DNA of 40,974 nt from Paludibacteraceae bacterium (GCA_016283095.1 JAEEMG010000098.1:1-40974); one strand, 5' to 3'. Positions 16,644 to 25,743 are shown, counted from the first letter of the stretch. Made by a program: numbers and translations. The notes: generated from the sequence alone by a model not told the origin.

Positions 16644-16673
16644 GACCATTAATTATCTAAAATAGGTTGTCGT

Positions 16674-17843
16674 TTATTCTTCCTTCTTCACTTCGATTCT
16701 GAACGTTGTGCCTACTCCTTGTGTTGAGTTGAGAACGTAGATCTTTCCGTGATGATATTCTTCCATGATTCGTTTAGCAAGAGAAAGACCAAGTCCCCAG
16801 CCACGGCTTTTTGTCGTGAATCCCGGTTCGAAGACGGTTTTGAACTTTGATTTTGGTATTCCTTTGCCGGTATCAGTCACGTCGATAATATATTTAGATC
16901 CGCTTTCGCTCACGTTGACGTGGATGCTTCCTGTTCCTTCCATTGCGTCGATGGCGTTCTTGCATAGGTTTTCAATCACCCATTCAAACAGTGGCACGTT
17001 CAATTCGGCATTGTATTTCTGGTTGTTCTCGTAGTGACATGTGATGGATACTCTTCTTGATACACGTCCGCGCATGTATGACAATGCATTGTCTATCACA
17101 TCATTAAGGCAGACGGGAGTGCATTCTGGTTTTGAACCGATCTTCGAGAATCTGTTGGCGATGGTCTGCAGACGGTTGACATCCTTGCTTATCTCTTGAG
17201 CCACACTCGCGTCGACATCCATTCCCTTCAACAACTCCACCCATGCCATGAGTGATGATATTGGGGTTCCGAGCTGGTGTGCTGTCTCTTTGGAAAGTCC
17301 CACCCACACTCTGTCTTGCTCCGCTTTACGCACGCTCGCCAACACAAGCAACAGAGCGATGAAGAATAGGAAGATCAATCCCCATTGTATGATCGGGAAA
17401 TACGACAGTTTTTGCAAAAGTAGCGAGTCTCCATAATATAGCTTGTGGTATGTCGTCTCGTCGAGCTTGATGGATATAGGTTCGTTGATCGTCTTAAACG
17501 ACTCCACTTTGCTCATCAGAAATGCCGAGTCTGGCTCGCCGTTGTATTTGTCTGGAATATCTATGTTTCTGTACTGATATGGCATACCATCCGCGTCGAC
17601 AATCACCACAGGGATTGTGTTGTTGTCTTGGATGACTCGCAGGCAGAAAGTGAAGTCGAAATTGTCTCCTGCGGTTGCGATCTGGCGTGTGGCGTCAGCC
17701 CAGATTTCCATTTTGTCGCGCTCTTCTTTTGCCATGTCTCCTACCAGATTGCTTGAGAACATGATCGACAGTAGGAAGATGATGATTGCGAAAAATGAAA
17801 ATATATATTTGACGGCGGAATAATTTAGAAACGATTTCTTCAT
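16674..17843 (-). CDS. membrane sensor histidine kinase
   Basis: The 389-aa protein has membrane helices at about 12-32 and 149-170 enclosing a 115-residue periplasmic sensor domain. The H-box SKETAHQLGTPISSL carries the phosphoacceptor His189. ATPase motifs follow: N-box ENLCKNAIDAM, G1 DVTDTGKGIP and G2 GWGLGLSLAKRI. No response regulator gene is adjacent, so it is an orphan kinase. It lies between rsgA and a lipoprotein gene. Confidence 0.93.
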   Translation of the reverse strand: MKKSFLNYSAVKYIFSFFAIIIFLLSIMFSSNLVGDMAKEERDKMEIWADATRQIATAGDNFDFTFCLRVIQDNNTIPVVIVDADGMPYQYRNIDIPDKYNGEPDSAFLMSKVESFKTINEPISIKLDETTYHKLYYGDSLLLQKLSYFPIIQWGLIFLFFIALLLVLASVRKAEQDRVWVGLSKETAHQLGTPISSLMAWVELLKGMDVDASVAQEISKDVNRLQTIANRFSKIGSKPECTPVCLNDVIDNALSYMRGRVSRRVSITCHYENNQKYNAELNVPLFEWVIENLCKNAIDAMEGTGSIHVNVSESGSKYIIDVTDTGKGIPKSKFKTVFEPGFTTKSRGWGLGLSLAKRIMEEYHHGKIYVLNSTQGVGTTFRIEVKKEE

Positions 17844-17870
17844 ACCTAAATAATGTTTTGTTTTTTGACA

Positions 17871-17925
17871 CCGCTCATTCTATGAATTTGCGGAGTTGGG
17901 ATAAGGGCTTAGCCCTTTATAATCC
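17871..17925 (-). repeat. 3'-end structured repeat, copy B (backbone)
   Basis: Minus strand: GGATTATAAAGGGC-TAA-GCCCTTATCCC, then GCAAATTC-ATA-GAATGAGCGG. Both hairpins are kept with different bases from the accessory copies. It lies 17 nt 3' of rsgA and in its orientation. Confidence 0.7.
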
Positions 17926-17942
17926 TAAAATAATCACCGGTC

Positions 17943-18875
17943 TTATAATTTCTCTCGATACTTGGTTTCATTCTCGTCTTCAAGAATGTTGAGATAGCTT
18001 GTGTAGCGGCTTTCGCTGATGTAGTGCTGCTCCACAGCCTCCCTCACCGCGCATCCTGGCTCGTGCGTATGGGTGCAGTTGCCAAACTTGCATGATTCAG
18101 AGTGCTTGAAGATCTCTGGGAAGAAATGTCCCACTTCATATTTGTCGAATCCGATGGTGCCGAATCCTTTCACACCTGGAGTGTCGATGATGAAAGTGTC
18201 CTCTTCAAGCTGGTACATTTCAGAGAATGTTGTGGTGTGCATACCTGTGTCGTGTACCGAAGATATCTCACCTGTTCTGGCTGCGAAATCCGGTGAAATG
18301 GCATTGATGAGTGAGGATTTGCCCACTCCTGAATTGCCGCTGAACAACGTCGTCTTGCCTTTCAACGCATTTCTCACCTCTTCCACACCTTCTCCGGTGA
18401 GAGCTGATGTGATATGGCATTTGTAACCGATGCTTTCGTATAAAGTCACAAGTGCTTTCATATATTCCGTCTCCCCTTCATCATATAGGTCGCATTTGTT
18501 GATCACGATCACGGCTGGCACTGAATAAGCCTCGCAAGTCGCAAGAAAACGATCTATGAAGACGGTGGATGTCTCTGGATGGGCGATAGTCACAGTCAGC
18601 ATCGCCTGGTCTACGTTTGCGGCTATGATATGAAGCTGCTTCGACAGATTCGACGGTTTGCGTACGATGTAGTTTTTTCTGTCGCAGATGTTGCTGATCA
18701 AGCCTTCTGAGTTGGGAAGCTCCTTGAATTCCACGAAGTCGCCCACAGCAACTGGGTTTGTGCTCTTGATTCCCTTGATGCGGAAATTGCCTTTTATCTT
18801 GCACTCCCAAAAGTCGCCGCTCTCTGTACGTACAATATAGCTGCTGCCTGTATTTCTGAAAACTACACCTTTCAT
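17943..18875 (-). CDS. rsgA: ribosome small subunit-dependent GTPase A
   Basis: The 310-aa circularly permuted GTPase assists 30S maturation. It has an N-terminal OB-fold (MKGVVFRNTGSSYIV onwards), G4 NKCD, G1 GNSGVGKSS, G3 DTPGVKGFG and a C-terminal zinc site (CKFGNCTHTHEPGC). The start at 18875 is chosen because the 13 residues encoded upstream lack family similarity and overlap a terminator-like hairpin. It follows frr by 83 nt. Confidence 0.96.
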   Translation of the reverse strand: MKGVVFRNTGSSYIVRTESGDFWECKIKGNFRIKGIKSTNPVAVGDFVEFKELPNSEGLISNICDRKNYIVRKPSNLSKQLHIIAANVDQAMLTVTIAHPETSTVFIDRFLATCEAYSVPAVIVINKCDLYDEGETEYMKALVTLYESIGYKCHITSALTGEGVEEVRNALKGKTTLFSGNSGVGKSSLINAISPDFAARTGEISSVHDTGMHTTTFSEMYQLEEDTFIIDTPGVKGFGTIGFDKYEVGHFFPEIFKHSESCKFGNCTHTHEPGCAVREAVEQHYISESRYTSYLNILEDENETKYREKL

Positions 18876-18880
18876 CCAAA

Positions 18881-18913
18881 TAAATAAAAATGGCGGCGAC
18901 AATGCCACCGCCA
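18881..18913 (-). terminator. intrinsic terminator/attenuator between frr and rsgA
   Basis: On the minus strand TGGCGG (18913-18908) pairs with CCGCCA (18896-18891) and is followed by TTTTTATTTATT. As rsgA starts within 6 nt, it would attenuate read-through from frr into rsgA. Confidence 0.6.
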
Positions 18914-18958
18914 AATTAGGTTTAATAACTGAGTATCAATGCCTTTGTCTGTCGGCAA

Positions 18959-19519
18959 TTACACAGTCATGATTTCTTTTTCCTTTGCTGAGAACATAGC
19001 CTCGACATCCTTGATATACTTGTCGTGGATCTTCTGAACTTCAGCCTCTGCATCTTTCTCTACGTCTTCAGCCAAACCGTTCTTGATCTCTTTCTTAAGA
19101 CCTTCGATTGCGTCACGACGAGCGTTTCTGATGCTGATCTTTGCGTCTTCAGCCTCAGCCTTAGCCTGCTTTACAAGAGTCTTACGACGCTCCTCTGTTA
19201 GCGGTGGAATGCACAAACGGATCATCTCACCGTTGTTTTCTGGTGTGATACCAACCTCTGAAGCCAAGATCGCTTTTTCAATCAACGGAATCATCTTCTT
19301 ATCCCAAGGCTTGATAGCGATAGTGCGGGCGTCTGGTGTTGTGATAGATGCCACAGCTGAAAGCGGAGACATCGCACCATAGTTGTCTACACGGATTGGA
19401 TCCAAGATTCGTACGTTTGCCTTGCCGGCACGGATGTGGGCGAAAGAATCGTCAAGATGAAGAAGTGCTCCGTCCATCTTGTCCTCTGCCATTTTATAAA
19501 AAGACTTTACGTCTGCCAT
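18959..19519 (-). CDS. frr: ribosome recycling factor
   Basis: The 186-aa factor splits post-termination ribosomes with EF-G. It has the conserved HIRAGKANVRILDPIRVDNYG, TIAIKPWDKKMI and RLCIPPLTEERRK segments and normal length. Its promoter region contains a GTAGAGACG-type palindrome upstream of the -7 box. Confidence 0.98.
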   Translation of the reverse strand: MADVKSFYKMAEDKMDGALLHLDDSFAHIRAGKANVRILDPIRVDNYGAMSPLSAVASITTPDARTIAIKPWDKKMIPLIEKAILASEVGITPENNGEMIRLCIPPLTEERRKTLVKQAKAEAEDAKISIRNARRDAIEGLKKEIKNGLAEDVEKDAEAEVQKIHDKYIKDVEAMFSAKEKEIMTV

Positions 19520-19563
19520 TGTAAAAAACGTTTTTTATTTCCTAAATTTTAACTCTTTTCCAT

Positions 19564-19585
19564 AGACACACATGTCCGTGTGTCT
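19564..19585. repeat. palindromic repeat upstream of frr
   Basis: AGACACAC (19564-19571) and GTGTGTCT (19578-19585) form an 8-bp stem, followed by CTACG. It resembles the repeats in xseA and at 20384, with changed but still paired bases. It lies in the frr 5' leader. Confidence 0.7.
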
Positions 19586-19595
19586 CTACGTGTGG

Positions 19596-19625
19596 CAAAG
19601 ATACGATTTTTTTGCATATTGCAAT
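19596..19625 (-). promoter_or_regulatory. promoter of frr
   Basis: TATCTTTG on the minus strand (19603-19596) is an exact -7 match. ATTG at 19625-19622, with 18-nt spacing, is a partial -33 element. The palindromic repeat would be in the transcript leader. Confidence 0.6.
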
Positions 19626-19641
19626 ATTATGCAGGGGAAAT

Positions 19642-19673
19642 ATTGATGATTGTGGAATGAACCATTAAATTTG
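19642..19673 (+). promoter_or_regulatory. promoter of thpR
   Basis: TAAATTTG (19666-19673) is an exact -7 match. ATTG (19642-19645) with 20-nt spacing is a partial -33. Confidence 0.5.
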
Positions 19674-19709
19674 TAATTCAGCATTTCGCATTTAGAATTT
19701 ATAATTTCT

Positions 19710-20204
19710 ATGAGAATATTCATCGCTATTCGTTTCTCTGAGGATTTCAAGTCTGCTCTTGTTGACGCTCAACATGAGTTGAAGGCTCGTGGAGTGACGG
19801 GAAATTATTGCCCATACGGAAATCTCCATCTTACGTTGGCTTTTATCGGCGAGACGTTTGATCTGCCAAACATCCGTAAGGCGGCGAGTGAAGTCTCATT
19901 TTCTCCATTCCAAATCACTCTCGGCTCTTTAGGCAAATTCCAGACAAAGAATGGTTCTGTGATATGGGCTGGCATCAAAGATGGCTCATCAGTCTCCGAC
20001 CTTGCGTCTCAGCTGCGTGAAAGGTTGGTCGCAAATGGTGTCAGATTCAAAACGACGGAATTCTATCCGCATATATCATTGATCCGTAAACCTTCTATGG
20101 TGGTGACGGATATCGATGTTGCCCCTGTCTCTATGTGTGTGGAACGTATATATGTGATGAAATCGGAACGAATAAATGGTGAATTGATATATTCTGAAAT
20201 TTAA
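19710..20204 (+). CDS. thpR: RNA 2',3'-cyclic phosphodiesterase (2H family)
   Basis: The 164-aa protein belongs to the 2H phosphoesterases that open 2',3'-cyclic phosphates on RNA ends. The two signature motifs are HLTL (His40) and HISL (His121), with the family opening MRIFIAIRFSEDFK. It is monocistronic and divergent from frr. Confidence 0.93.
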   Translation: MRIFIAIRFSEDFKSALVDAQHELKARGVTGNYCPYGNLHLTLAFIGETFDLPNIRKAASEVSFSPFQITLGSLGKFQTKNGSVIWAGIKDGSSVSDLASQLRERLVANGVRFKTTEFYPHISLIRKPSMVVTDIDVAPVSMCVERIYVMKSERINGELIYSEI

Positions 20205-20271
20205 TTCAATTCATAATTCATAATGCATAATTCGTAATTGTGGGGAAATACATCTGTGGAATTGAATTTTT

Positions 20272-20335
20272 GTCGCTCGCACTTACGTGCTCGCGAAAAA
20301 TGAAGGGACAAGGGCGTTCCGCCCTTTGCAATCCT
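20272..20335 (-). repeat. 3'-end structured repeat, copy C (backbone)
   Basis: Minus strand: GGATTGCAAAGGGCGGAACGCCCTTGTCCC, then CGCGAGCAC-GTAA-GTGCGAGCG. The first hairpin is identical to the accessory copies; the second has a GCAC/GTGC stem in place of GCC/GGC. It lies 90 nt 3' of the PD40 lipoprotein gene and in its orientation. Confidence 0.8.
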
Positions 20336-20383
20336 CATTTTTATTCCAACTTGAATATGAGACCTACTGCGAAATAAAATAAC

Positions 20384-20411
20384 GTAGAGACGTCGTGCAC
20401 GGCGTCTCTAC
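20384..20411. repeat. palindromic GTAGAGACG repeat
   Basis: A 28-bp near-perfect palindrome has arms GTAGAGACG and CGTCTCTAC around a GTGCAC centre. It lies 14 nt after the PD40 lipoprotein stop, between converging genes, so it may help end both transcripts. Confidence 0.85.
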
Positions 20412-20425
20412 AAAGAACTGTGTTG

Positions 20426-21952
20426 TTATCTCAATCTTGATGCTCCAGATTTTCCGTCCACTTTCTGTTTCATCGGTGAACCGAATTTGGCTTTCTCTGC
20501 ATCTTGTTTTGCTACGACCTCCATATATTCGGCTGTCGTGAATGGAGCAGGTGTTTGCGCAAACTCAGGCACGTTGTAGCTCTTTAGCAAATCGGCATCG
20601 TGACGTGGGTTGAGACGAGGCATACGGAAAGGTTTTGTGGCATTGCCGTTTTCATCAATGTGAGTGATGTAGTTGCGTGCGTAGCTTCCGTCTTCACGTT
20701 TGGATGCTATGAGTAGCCAGCGACTGTTGGTCGACCAGCTGTGGTAGCTGTCGCAACGTGGTGAGTTGACGTTCTTCAGTGGCAAAAACTCAGATGCCGC
20801 CAAATTGATGAGACATACGTCTGCACTATGCTCCGTCGGCACTTGCATTCCATATTCAGCGCGTGTGATCGCTAAAAATTTGCCGTCTGGAGAAATTTTT
20901 GGAATTGTGGCGCTGCTGTCAAGTTTTGTGGCTGAATACACAGTGTCGATCTTGCCCCAACTGCGTGTGTTCGCATCGAATGCGATTCTCAAAATATCAT
21001 ATTTCACACTGTCGAATGGCAGTTTGTTCTTATCATCGTCGGTGCAAACAAAGTAAAGATGCTTTCCGTCTGGAGCCCATTCAGGGAATGACTCAAATCT
21101 GTCGTCTGTACGGATGATGTTTGTCACCTCGTTTTTCTCTATGTCATAAAGCACCAAATCGCCATGAAGATTAAATGTCTCGATCTTGTTTGTGACAGAT
21201 GAGTGGAACGACTGCTTGAAGTTGTCCATAGAGAAAGCGATCAACGGAAGAGTAGGGTGCCATGACGTGATTGATGTCGAGAATGGCATGTCTCCGGTCT
21301 TAGTGTCAATCTTGCGTACTGTGCCATTGTATGAAAGGATCATACCACCTTTCTCTCCACGGTAGTAGAAACTTCTGTTTTGTGAGTTGTGACGCTGCAC
21401 AAAATGACAGTTCACACATCTTTGTGTACGGTAGCCTGGCTGTGAGTGTGTGTAGTGATCTGAAGCGATTATGCTCTCTTCGCCTGTCGACAGATTATAT
21501 TGGTTGACAGACATTTCACCACTTGCCTGATAGCTAGGCTCAATCATACGGTATGTGACGTATTCATCTATGGAGTCTTTGCTCACAGTCATTGTGAACG
21601 GAGAGTATAGAGTGTATCCGTTGTTTGTCTTTTCGTAGACTTCGAAAGTGATGTCATTGCCTGCGTTCTCCGACAATAAAACTTTCCATTTGTCTATAGG
21701 AAAACATACGTTGCCGTTATCGGAAGCCACGGAAAATTCCGTCTTGCCTCCTGACACTTTCACTATGAAATTTTTATTCGCGTCGACGCAGAAATTCATA
21801 GGAAGGATATTGCAAGGAATGGTCGTGCCTATGTAGCAGTCGGGCTGGATAGGAGCAGCGTCCGAACTCTTTGTGTAGGATTTCGGAGCGTCTACGGAGC
21901 AGGCAGACATCAACGTCGCCAGCAAAAATATGATTATATTGGTCTTTTTCAT
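20426..21952 (-). CDS. PD40/TolB-like lipoprotein with a CXXCH motif
   Basis: The 508-aa lipoprotein has a signal peptide ending LMSAC (Cys18). A beta-rich N-terminal part is followed by CVNCH at residues 179-183, a possible single c-type haem site. PD40 blades follow, including FPEWAPDGKHLYFVC, PKISPDGKFLAIT and YHSWSTNSRWLLIAS, suggesting a beta-propeller. It overlaps the DUF6057-like gene by 4 nt and is the last gene of a six-gene operon. Haem binding is inferred from the motif alone; the cysteines could also form a disulphide or bind metal. Partner unknown. Confidence 0.85.
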   Translation of the reverse strand: MKKTNIIIFLLATLMSACSVDAPKSYTKSSDAAPIQPDCYIGTTIPCNILPMNFCVDANKNFIVKVSGGKTEFSVASDNGNVCFPIDKWKVLLSENAGNDITFEVYEKTNNGYTLYSPFTMTVSKDSIDEYVTYRMIEPSYQASGEMSVNQYNLSTGEESIIASDHYTHSQPGYRTQRCVNCHFVQRHNSQNRSFYYRGEKGGMILSYNGTVRKIDTKTGDMPFSTSITSWHPTLPLIAFSMDNFKQSFHSSVTNKIETFNLHGDLVLYDIEKNEVTNIIRTDDRFESFPEWAPDGKHLYFVCTDDDKNKLPFDSVKYDILRIAFDANTRSWGKIDTVYSATKLDSSATIPKISPDGKFLAITRAEYGMQVPTEHSADVCLINLAASEFLPLKNVNSPRCDSYHSWSTNSRWLLIASKREDGSYARNYITHIDENGNATKPFRMPRLNPRHDADLLKSYNVPEFAQTPAPFTTAEYMEVVAKQDAEKAKFGSPMKQKVDGKSGASRLR

Positions 21953-23757
21953 TTCTTTAAGTCTCCTCCTTTATAATTCTTTGTATCGACGTTTTTATAA
22001 AAGTAGTAGTATAGATACGAACCTTGGTGTCCGCTCAATTTCTCTTTTCCGTTCTTTCCTGCTTTCTTGCATTCTTTGACGAATTTCTGTGCGTCCATGG
22101 CAAGTTTTCTGTCGACAGTGATGCTTTGCACAGGCTTTGTGTTGCCCATTATCGCACAAAGACAAGCTGCCTCCTGAATACATTTTGGCGGAACATGTCC
22201 TTTATATATTTGTGCTGCGACAGGAATGTCTCTTGCAAATGCTTCAAGATCTTTTGCGTAGAGTTCGGCAAGAATTCTCGCCTCCGCTATCTTAGGGTTT
22301 GAAATGTTGGCTCTTTCGGCGATGAAATCTGCGGCTGAATAGGCGTGGAACCAATCGTCTTTTGGCTCAAAATATGAATCAAAGTTTTTGTATGCCTCTC
22401 TGTCTTTCAACAATTGCTGTTTGTCGTTAGCATATTTCCTCCACTCTTTCGCATAGTCTGAGTAGACGCTGCTCGTCTCCAGAATTTTTAGATATCTCTC
22501 TGTAAGTTCTGGCTCTTCCATCATGACCGCACAACGCATCATACGTTTCAATCGACGGAAGTTCTCACCTGTCAACTGGTAATATTCCATTGCGTGGAAT
22601 AGAGACATGCAGTAGTTTCCTGTAGCGAATGCGAAATCTTCGTAATGGATCATGTGAGGCATACAGAAGTTTCCTGTGTTGTAGGATTCCCAATCAACAG
22701 GAAAATTGAACATCTGGTCGACTTTTTCTCCATTCGCAATCAACGCTTCCAGATAGTATGCGTAAATGTCGAATGTCGGATGAGTGGTGTTTCTCGCTTC
22801 AGTGACCATCTCACTCCATTTCTCATCATTCTCCAAACGTTGCAGACGGAGAATTTTATGGAAACTTTCGTCGTTGTAGCAACAAAGTTTTGCGACGACG
22901 ATAACCAAACCAAACGCTATCGCTGGAATCGCAAGTTTTTTTGCCGACAATTCCGTCTCCTCTCCACATTTGTTTGCAACAAACGGATAAACGACAAGCA
23001 ATGCCATCGCTATGAGTGAGTAGGCGAAGAATGTGCTTGAATGCGATACATATAATGGTGCGAATAAGGCTAGGGAATAAACTTCGTAGTTGAGCAAATT
23101 TGCGGTCAGATAATTGAATCCAAACCATGATGCCAAACCGATTCCTGCAAGCATCATAGCTTTCTTGTTGTCTTTTTTTATGTTGGCTGCCGCTCCAATA
23201 AGCATTGATAATGGAGAGAACACGCCGATAGCGAAGTAGGAAAACTCAGCCACAACCATTGATAGATACAGAGATATTTTGTTTTCCACCTGCATCCACC
23301 ATGACAGAAGCACTGCGATGAGGCTTCCTAACAGTAGCGACATCACAATTGATCCGTCTACTTTATCAAACAGCAAATATTCAAGATTGCAGACTGCCAC
23401 AAGCAAAGCTAGAGGAGGAATCGCAGCAAACACGATCTTTTTCGCATTTGTCTGTTTTGCGAATGCTCTCAGAAGTATTGCGAAAATCGAAGTCAGTGTC
23501 GCTGACACAGCAAAAGCTCCGAATACTGGAGATATGAAAAACTGTGTTATGAATCGTGAAACGAGACTCAAACATCCTGCACCGTATGATAAGATGATGG
23601 TGCGGAACGGATCAGAATCAAGGTATAGCGAATAGTCGTGCAGTGCGTAAAGAAAGTCTTGTTCGCACGCTATGGAAAGCACGAATGTGACAATGAAGAA
23701 CAATGCCACTGATGCGTATTCCAAATTTTTTAGTTTGAATGTAAGGGCTTCTTTCAT
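21949..23757 (-). CDS. polytopic membrane protein, DUF6057-like
   Basis: The 602-aa protein has about ten hydrophobic segments in residues 15-295. A helical soluble domain of about 300 residues follows, with TPR-like pairs such as KILRLQRLENDEKWSEMVTEAR. The arrangement fits the DUF6057 family of Bacteroidota; I am fairly but not fully sure of that name. It overlaps both neighbours by 4 nt. The pairing with a PD40 lipoprotein suggests an envelope complex of unknown role. Confidence 0.75.
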   Translation of the reverse strand: MKEALTFKLKNLEYASVALFFIVTFVLSIACEQDFLYALHDYSLYLDSDPFRTIILSYGAGCLSLVSRFITQFFISPVFGAFAVSATLTSIFAILLRAFAKQTNAKKIVFAAIPPLALLVAVCNLEYLLFDKVDGSIVMSLLLGSLIAVLLSWWMQVENKISLYLSMVVAEFSYFAIGVFSPLSMLIGAAANIKKDNKKAMMLAGIGLASWFGFNYLTANLLNYEVYSLALFAPLYVSHSSTFFAYSLIAMALLVVYPFVANKCGEETELSAKKLAIPAIAFGLVIVVAKLCCYNDESFHKILRLQRLENDEKWSEMVTEARNTTHPTFDIYAYYLEALIANGEKVDQMFNFPVDWESYNTGNFCMPHMIHYEDFAFATGNYCMSLFHAMEYYQLTGENFRRLKRMMRCAVMMEEPELTERYLKILETSSVYSDYAKEWRKYANDKQQLLKDREAYKNFDSYFEPKDDWFHAYSAADFIAERANISNPKIAEARILAELYAKDLEAFARDIPVAAQIYKGHVPPKCIQEAACLCAIMGNTKPVQSITVDRKLAMDAQKFVKECKKAGKNGKEKLSGHQGSYLYYYFYKNVDTKNYKGGDLKK

Positions 23758-24233
23758 AGTTTCCCGTCTTTTAGAGTTTCATATAAACCTTCGCAAGCGT
23801 CTTCAAGAAGGTCGAGCACAAGTTCAAACCCGTCTGCACCGCCATAATAAGGGTCTGGCACATAGTCGTTGGTGAAACTTCTGCAGAATTCAGTCATTTT
23901 GTGGATCTTTTTCGTGTGCTCAATAGTTGCCGCACGGTCGTGAAGATCGTCGATATTGGTGTTGTCCATTCCGATCACCAAGTCGAAATTGTCGAAATCG
24001 GCTCTTTTCACAGGTCGGCTTATGGAGGTCACGTTGTAGCCTCTGCGCGACGCGAATGAGATCATACGTGGGTCGGCATGCTCACCTTGGTGGTAGCTCA
24101 GAATGCCGGCAGAGTCGATATTGAAATCGGCTGAGGCTCCTTTCTCGTCTACAATCTTCTTCATCACAGCTTCTGCTGCGGCTGAACGGCAGATATTGCC
24201 CAAGCAAACGAATAATATGTTGTGTTTTGCCAT
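23754..24233 (-). CDS. low-molecular-weight protein-tyrosine phosphatase
   Basis: The 159-aa enzyme has the CX5R active-site loop CLGNICRS (Cys10, Arg16) at the N-terminus and the general-acid loop DPYYGG near residue 128. These are the two hallmarks of the family. It lies 10 nt downstream of the helicase gene and overlaps the membrane protein gene by 4 nt. Substrate unknown; there is no capsule or tyrosine kinase gene nearby. Confidence 0.94.
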   Translation of the reverse strand: MAKHNILFVCLGNICRSAAAEAVMKKIVDEKGASADFNIDSAGILSYHQGEHADPRMISFASRRGYNVTSISRPVKRADFDNFDLVIGMDNTNIDDLHDRAATIEHTKKIHKMTEFCRSFTNDYVPDPYYGGADGFELVLDLLEDACEGLYETLKDGKL

Positions 24234-24243
24234 ATTCTTTTTG

Positions 24244-25743
24244 TTATCCTACAGAATCATTTTTTGTCGACTCTCCTTGTTGAGTCTTATGATTGTTATG
24301 GTTGCGGTTGTTGTTGAATCGGCGACGGTGGTTGTTATACCTTCTTGGTCTTTGGCTTTCATCGTTGCCGTTTGCATTTTGCATATTTGTGTCATTGCCG
24401 TTGTCATTTGACTTTAGCCTTTTGTCATTAGACCTATTGTCTCCGATGCCATTTGACTTTAGCCTTTTGTCATTAGACCTATTGTCTCCGATGTCATTTG
24501 ACTTTCGACTTTTGTCATTTGACTTTAGCCTTTTGTCATTAGCCATTTGTCTTTGACTGTTTGGTCTTCTTCTTCCACCTCTGCCTTTCAACTGAGGATT
24601 GTAGGCAGGACCTTCACCAAGACCTTCTGGCATTGGCATCTTGTCGATCTCTTTTTCCAAAAACTGCTCAATCATGCCAAACCTGTCCTGATCCTTCTCC
24701 GACACGAAAGTGATACCCACACCCTGACGGTTGGCTCGTGCGGTACGTCCGATACGATGGATATAGTCTTCAGCGTCGTGTGGCACATCATAGTTGATCA
24801 CCATATCTATGCCTTCGATGTCGATACCACGAGAAAGGATGTCTGTCGCCACGATGACATTGATTTTTCCGCTCTTATAGTCGAGCATCACTTCGTCGCG
24901 GAATGCCTGATCCAAATCGGAATGCATGGCTCCGACTTTGATTTTCATGCGAAGAAGAGCGTTGTATACATCTTTGACATTCTGTTTCGACGATGCGAAT
25001 ATGATAGTTTTGTCGACGCTGTTGTTTGCCAACAGTTTCTGCACCAACATACGTTTCTGAGTCTCATAGCAGATGTATGCCTGCTGAGTGATTCCTTCAG
25101 CTGGCTTGGAAATTGCCACATTCACGAATTCTGGCTCGTGAAGAATAGTCTCTGCCAATTTTTTGATTTTGGCTGGCATTGTCGCAGAAAACATCACTGT
25201 CTGACGTTTGATCGGCAACGTCTTCACGATTGAGATGATATCATCGTAGAAACCCATGTCGAGCATACGGTCAGCCTCGTCCAAGATGAAATGTTCAACA
25301 CCTGAGAAATCTGCATTCTCCATCTTGATGTGGGAGATCAGACGGCCAGGAGTGGCGATCACGATGTCCGTACCGTTTTTCATCGCTTGTTTCTGAGTCT
25401 CGTATGCAGATGCGTCATTGCCACCGTAGACGGCAACGGAAGAGATCGGTACGAAATAAGAGATTCCTTCCAATTGTTGGTCGATCTGTTGTGCAAGCTC
25501 ACGTGTGGGAGCCATGATTATAGCGCGTACTTTGTCGTGAGACGGTTTTCTAAGCAATTGGTTGATAAGAGGAAGCAAGTATGCTGCGGTCTTTCCTGTG
25601 CCAGTCTGTGCACATGCTATCAAATCTTTGCCTTCCATCACCACAGGCATAGCCTTTTCCTGCACAGGAGTCATCTCCTGAAAATTCATGGCGTCGATAC
25701 CGTCAATCAACGACGGCTCAAAATCTAATTCGTCGAATCTCAT
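24244..25743 (-). CDS. DEAD-box RNA helicase, RhlE type, with repeat tail
   Basis: The 499-aa helicase has the Q motif, motif I AQTGTGKT (45-52), DEAD (155-158), SAT and the C-terminal HRIGRTAR. After the RecA-like core, from about residue 395, comes a basic, Asn-rich low-complexity tail with near-identical 15-residue units (SNDKRLKSNGIGDNR). The tail is encoded by 45-bp tandem DNA repeats. It would act in mRNA or ribosome metabolism, and the tail probably binds RNA. It overlaps the WG-repeat gene by 4 nt. Confidence 0.95.
   Translation of the reverse strand: MRFDELDFEPSLIDGIDAMNFQEMTPVQEKAMPVVMEGKDLIACAQTGTGKTAAYLLPLINQLLRKPSHDKVRAIIMAPTRELAQQIDQQLEGISYFVPISSVAVYGGNDASAYETQKQAMKNGTDIVIATPGRLISHIKMENADFSGVEHFILDEADRMLDMGFYDDIISIVKTLPIKRQTVMFSATMPAKIKKLAETILHEPEFVNVAISKPAEGITQQAYICYETQKRMLVQKLLANNSVDKTIIFASSKQNVKDVYNALLRMKIKVGAMHSDLDQAFRDEVMLDYKSGKINVIVATDILSRGIDIEGIDMVINYDVPHDAEDYIHRIGRTARANRQGVGITFVSEKDQDRFGMIEQFLEKEIDKMPMPEGLGEGPAYNPQLKGRGGRRRPNSQRQMANDKRLKSNDKSRKSNDIGDNRSNDKRLKSNGIGDNRSNDKRLKSNDNGNDTNMQNANGNDESQRPRRYNNHRRRFNNNRNHNNHKTQQGESTKNDSVG
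24403..24545 (-). repeat. 45-bp tandem repeat in helicase tail
   Basis: Units 24403-24447 and 24448-24492 differ at one base. A third rearranged unit runs to 24545. The unit length is a multiple of three, so copy-number change would keep the reading frame. Confidence 0.95.

Noticed and set aside
18876-18914. N-terminal extension of RsgA
   Set aside because: It is encoded by the terminator hairpin region and lacks similarity to RsgA, which begins MKGVVFRNTG.
24403-24545. CRISPR or intergenic repeat
   Set aside because: The repeats lie inside an intact helicase frame and encode its tail.
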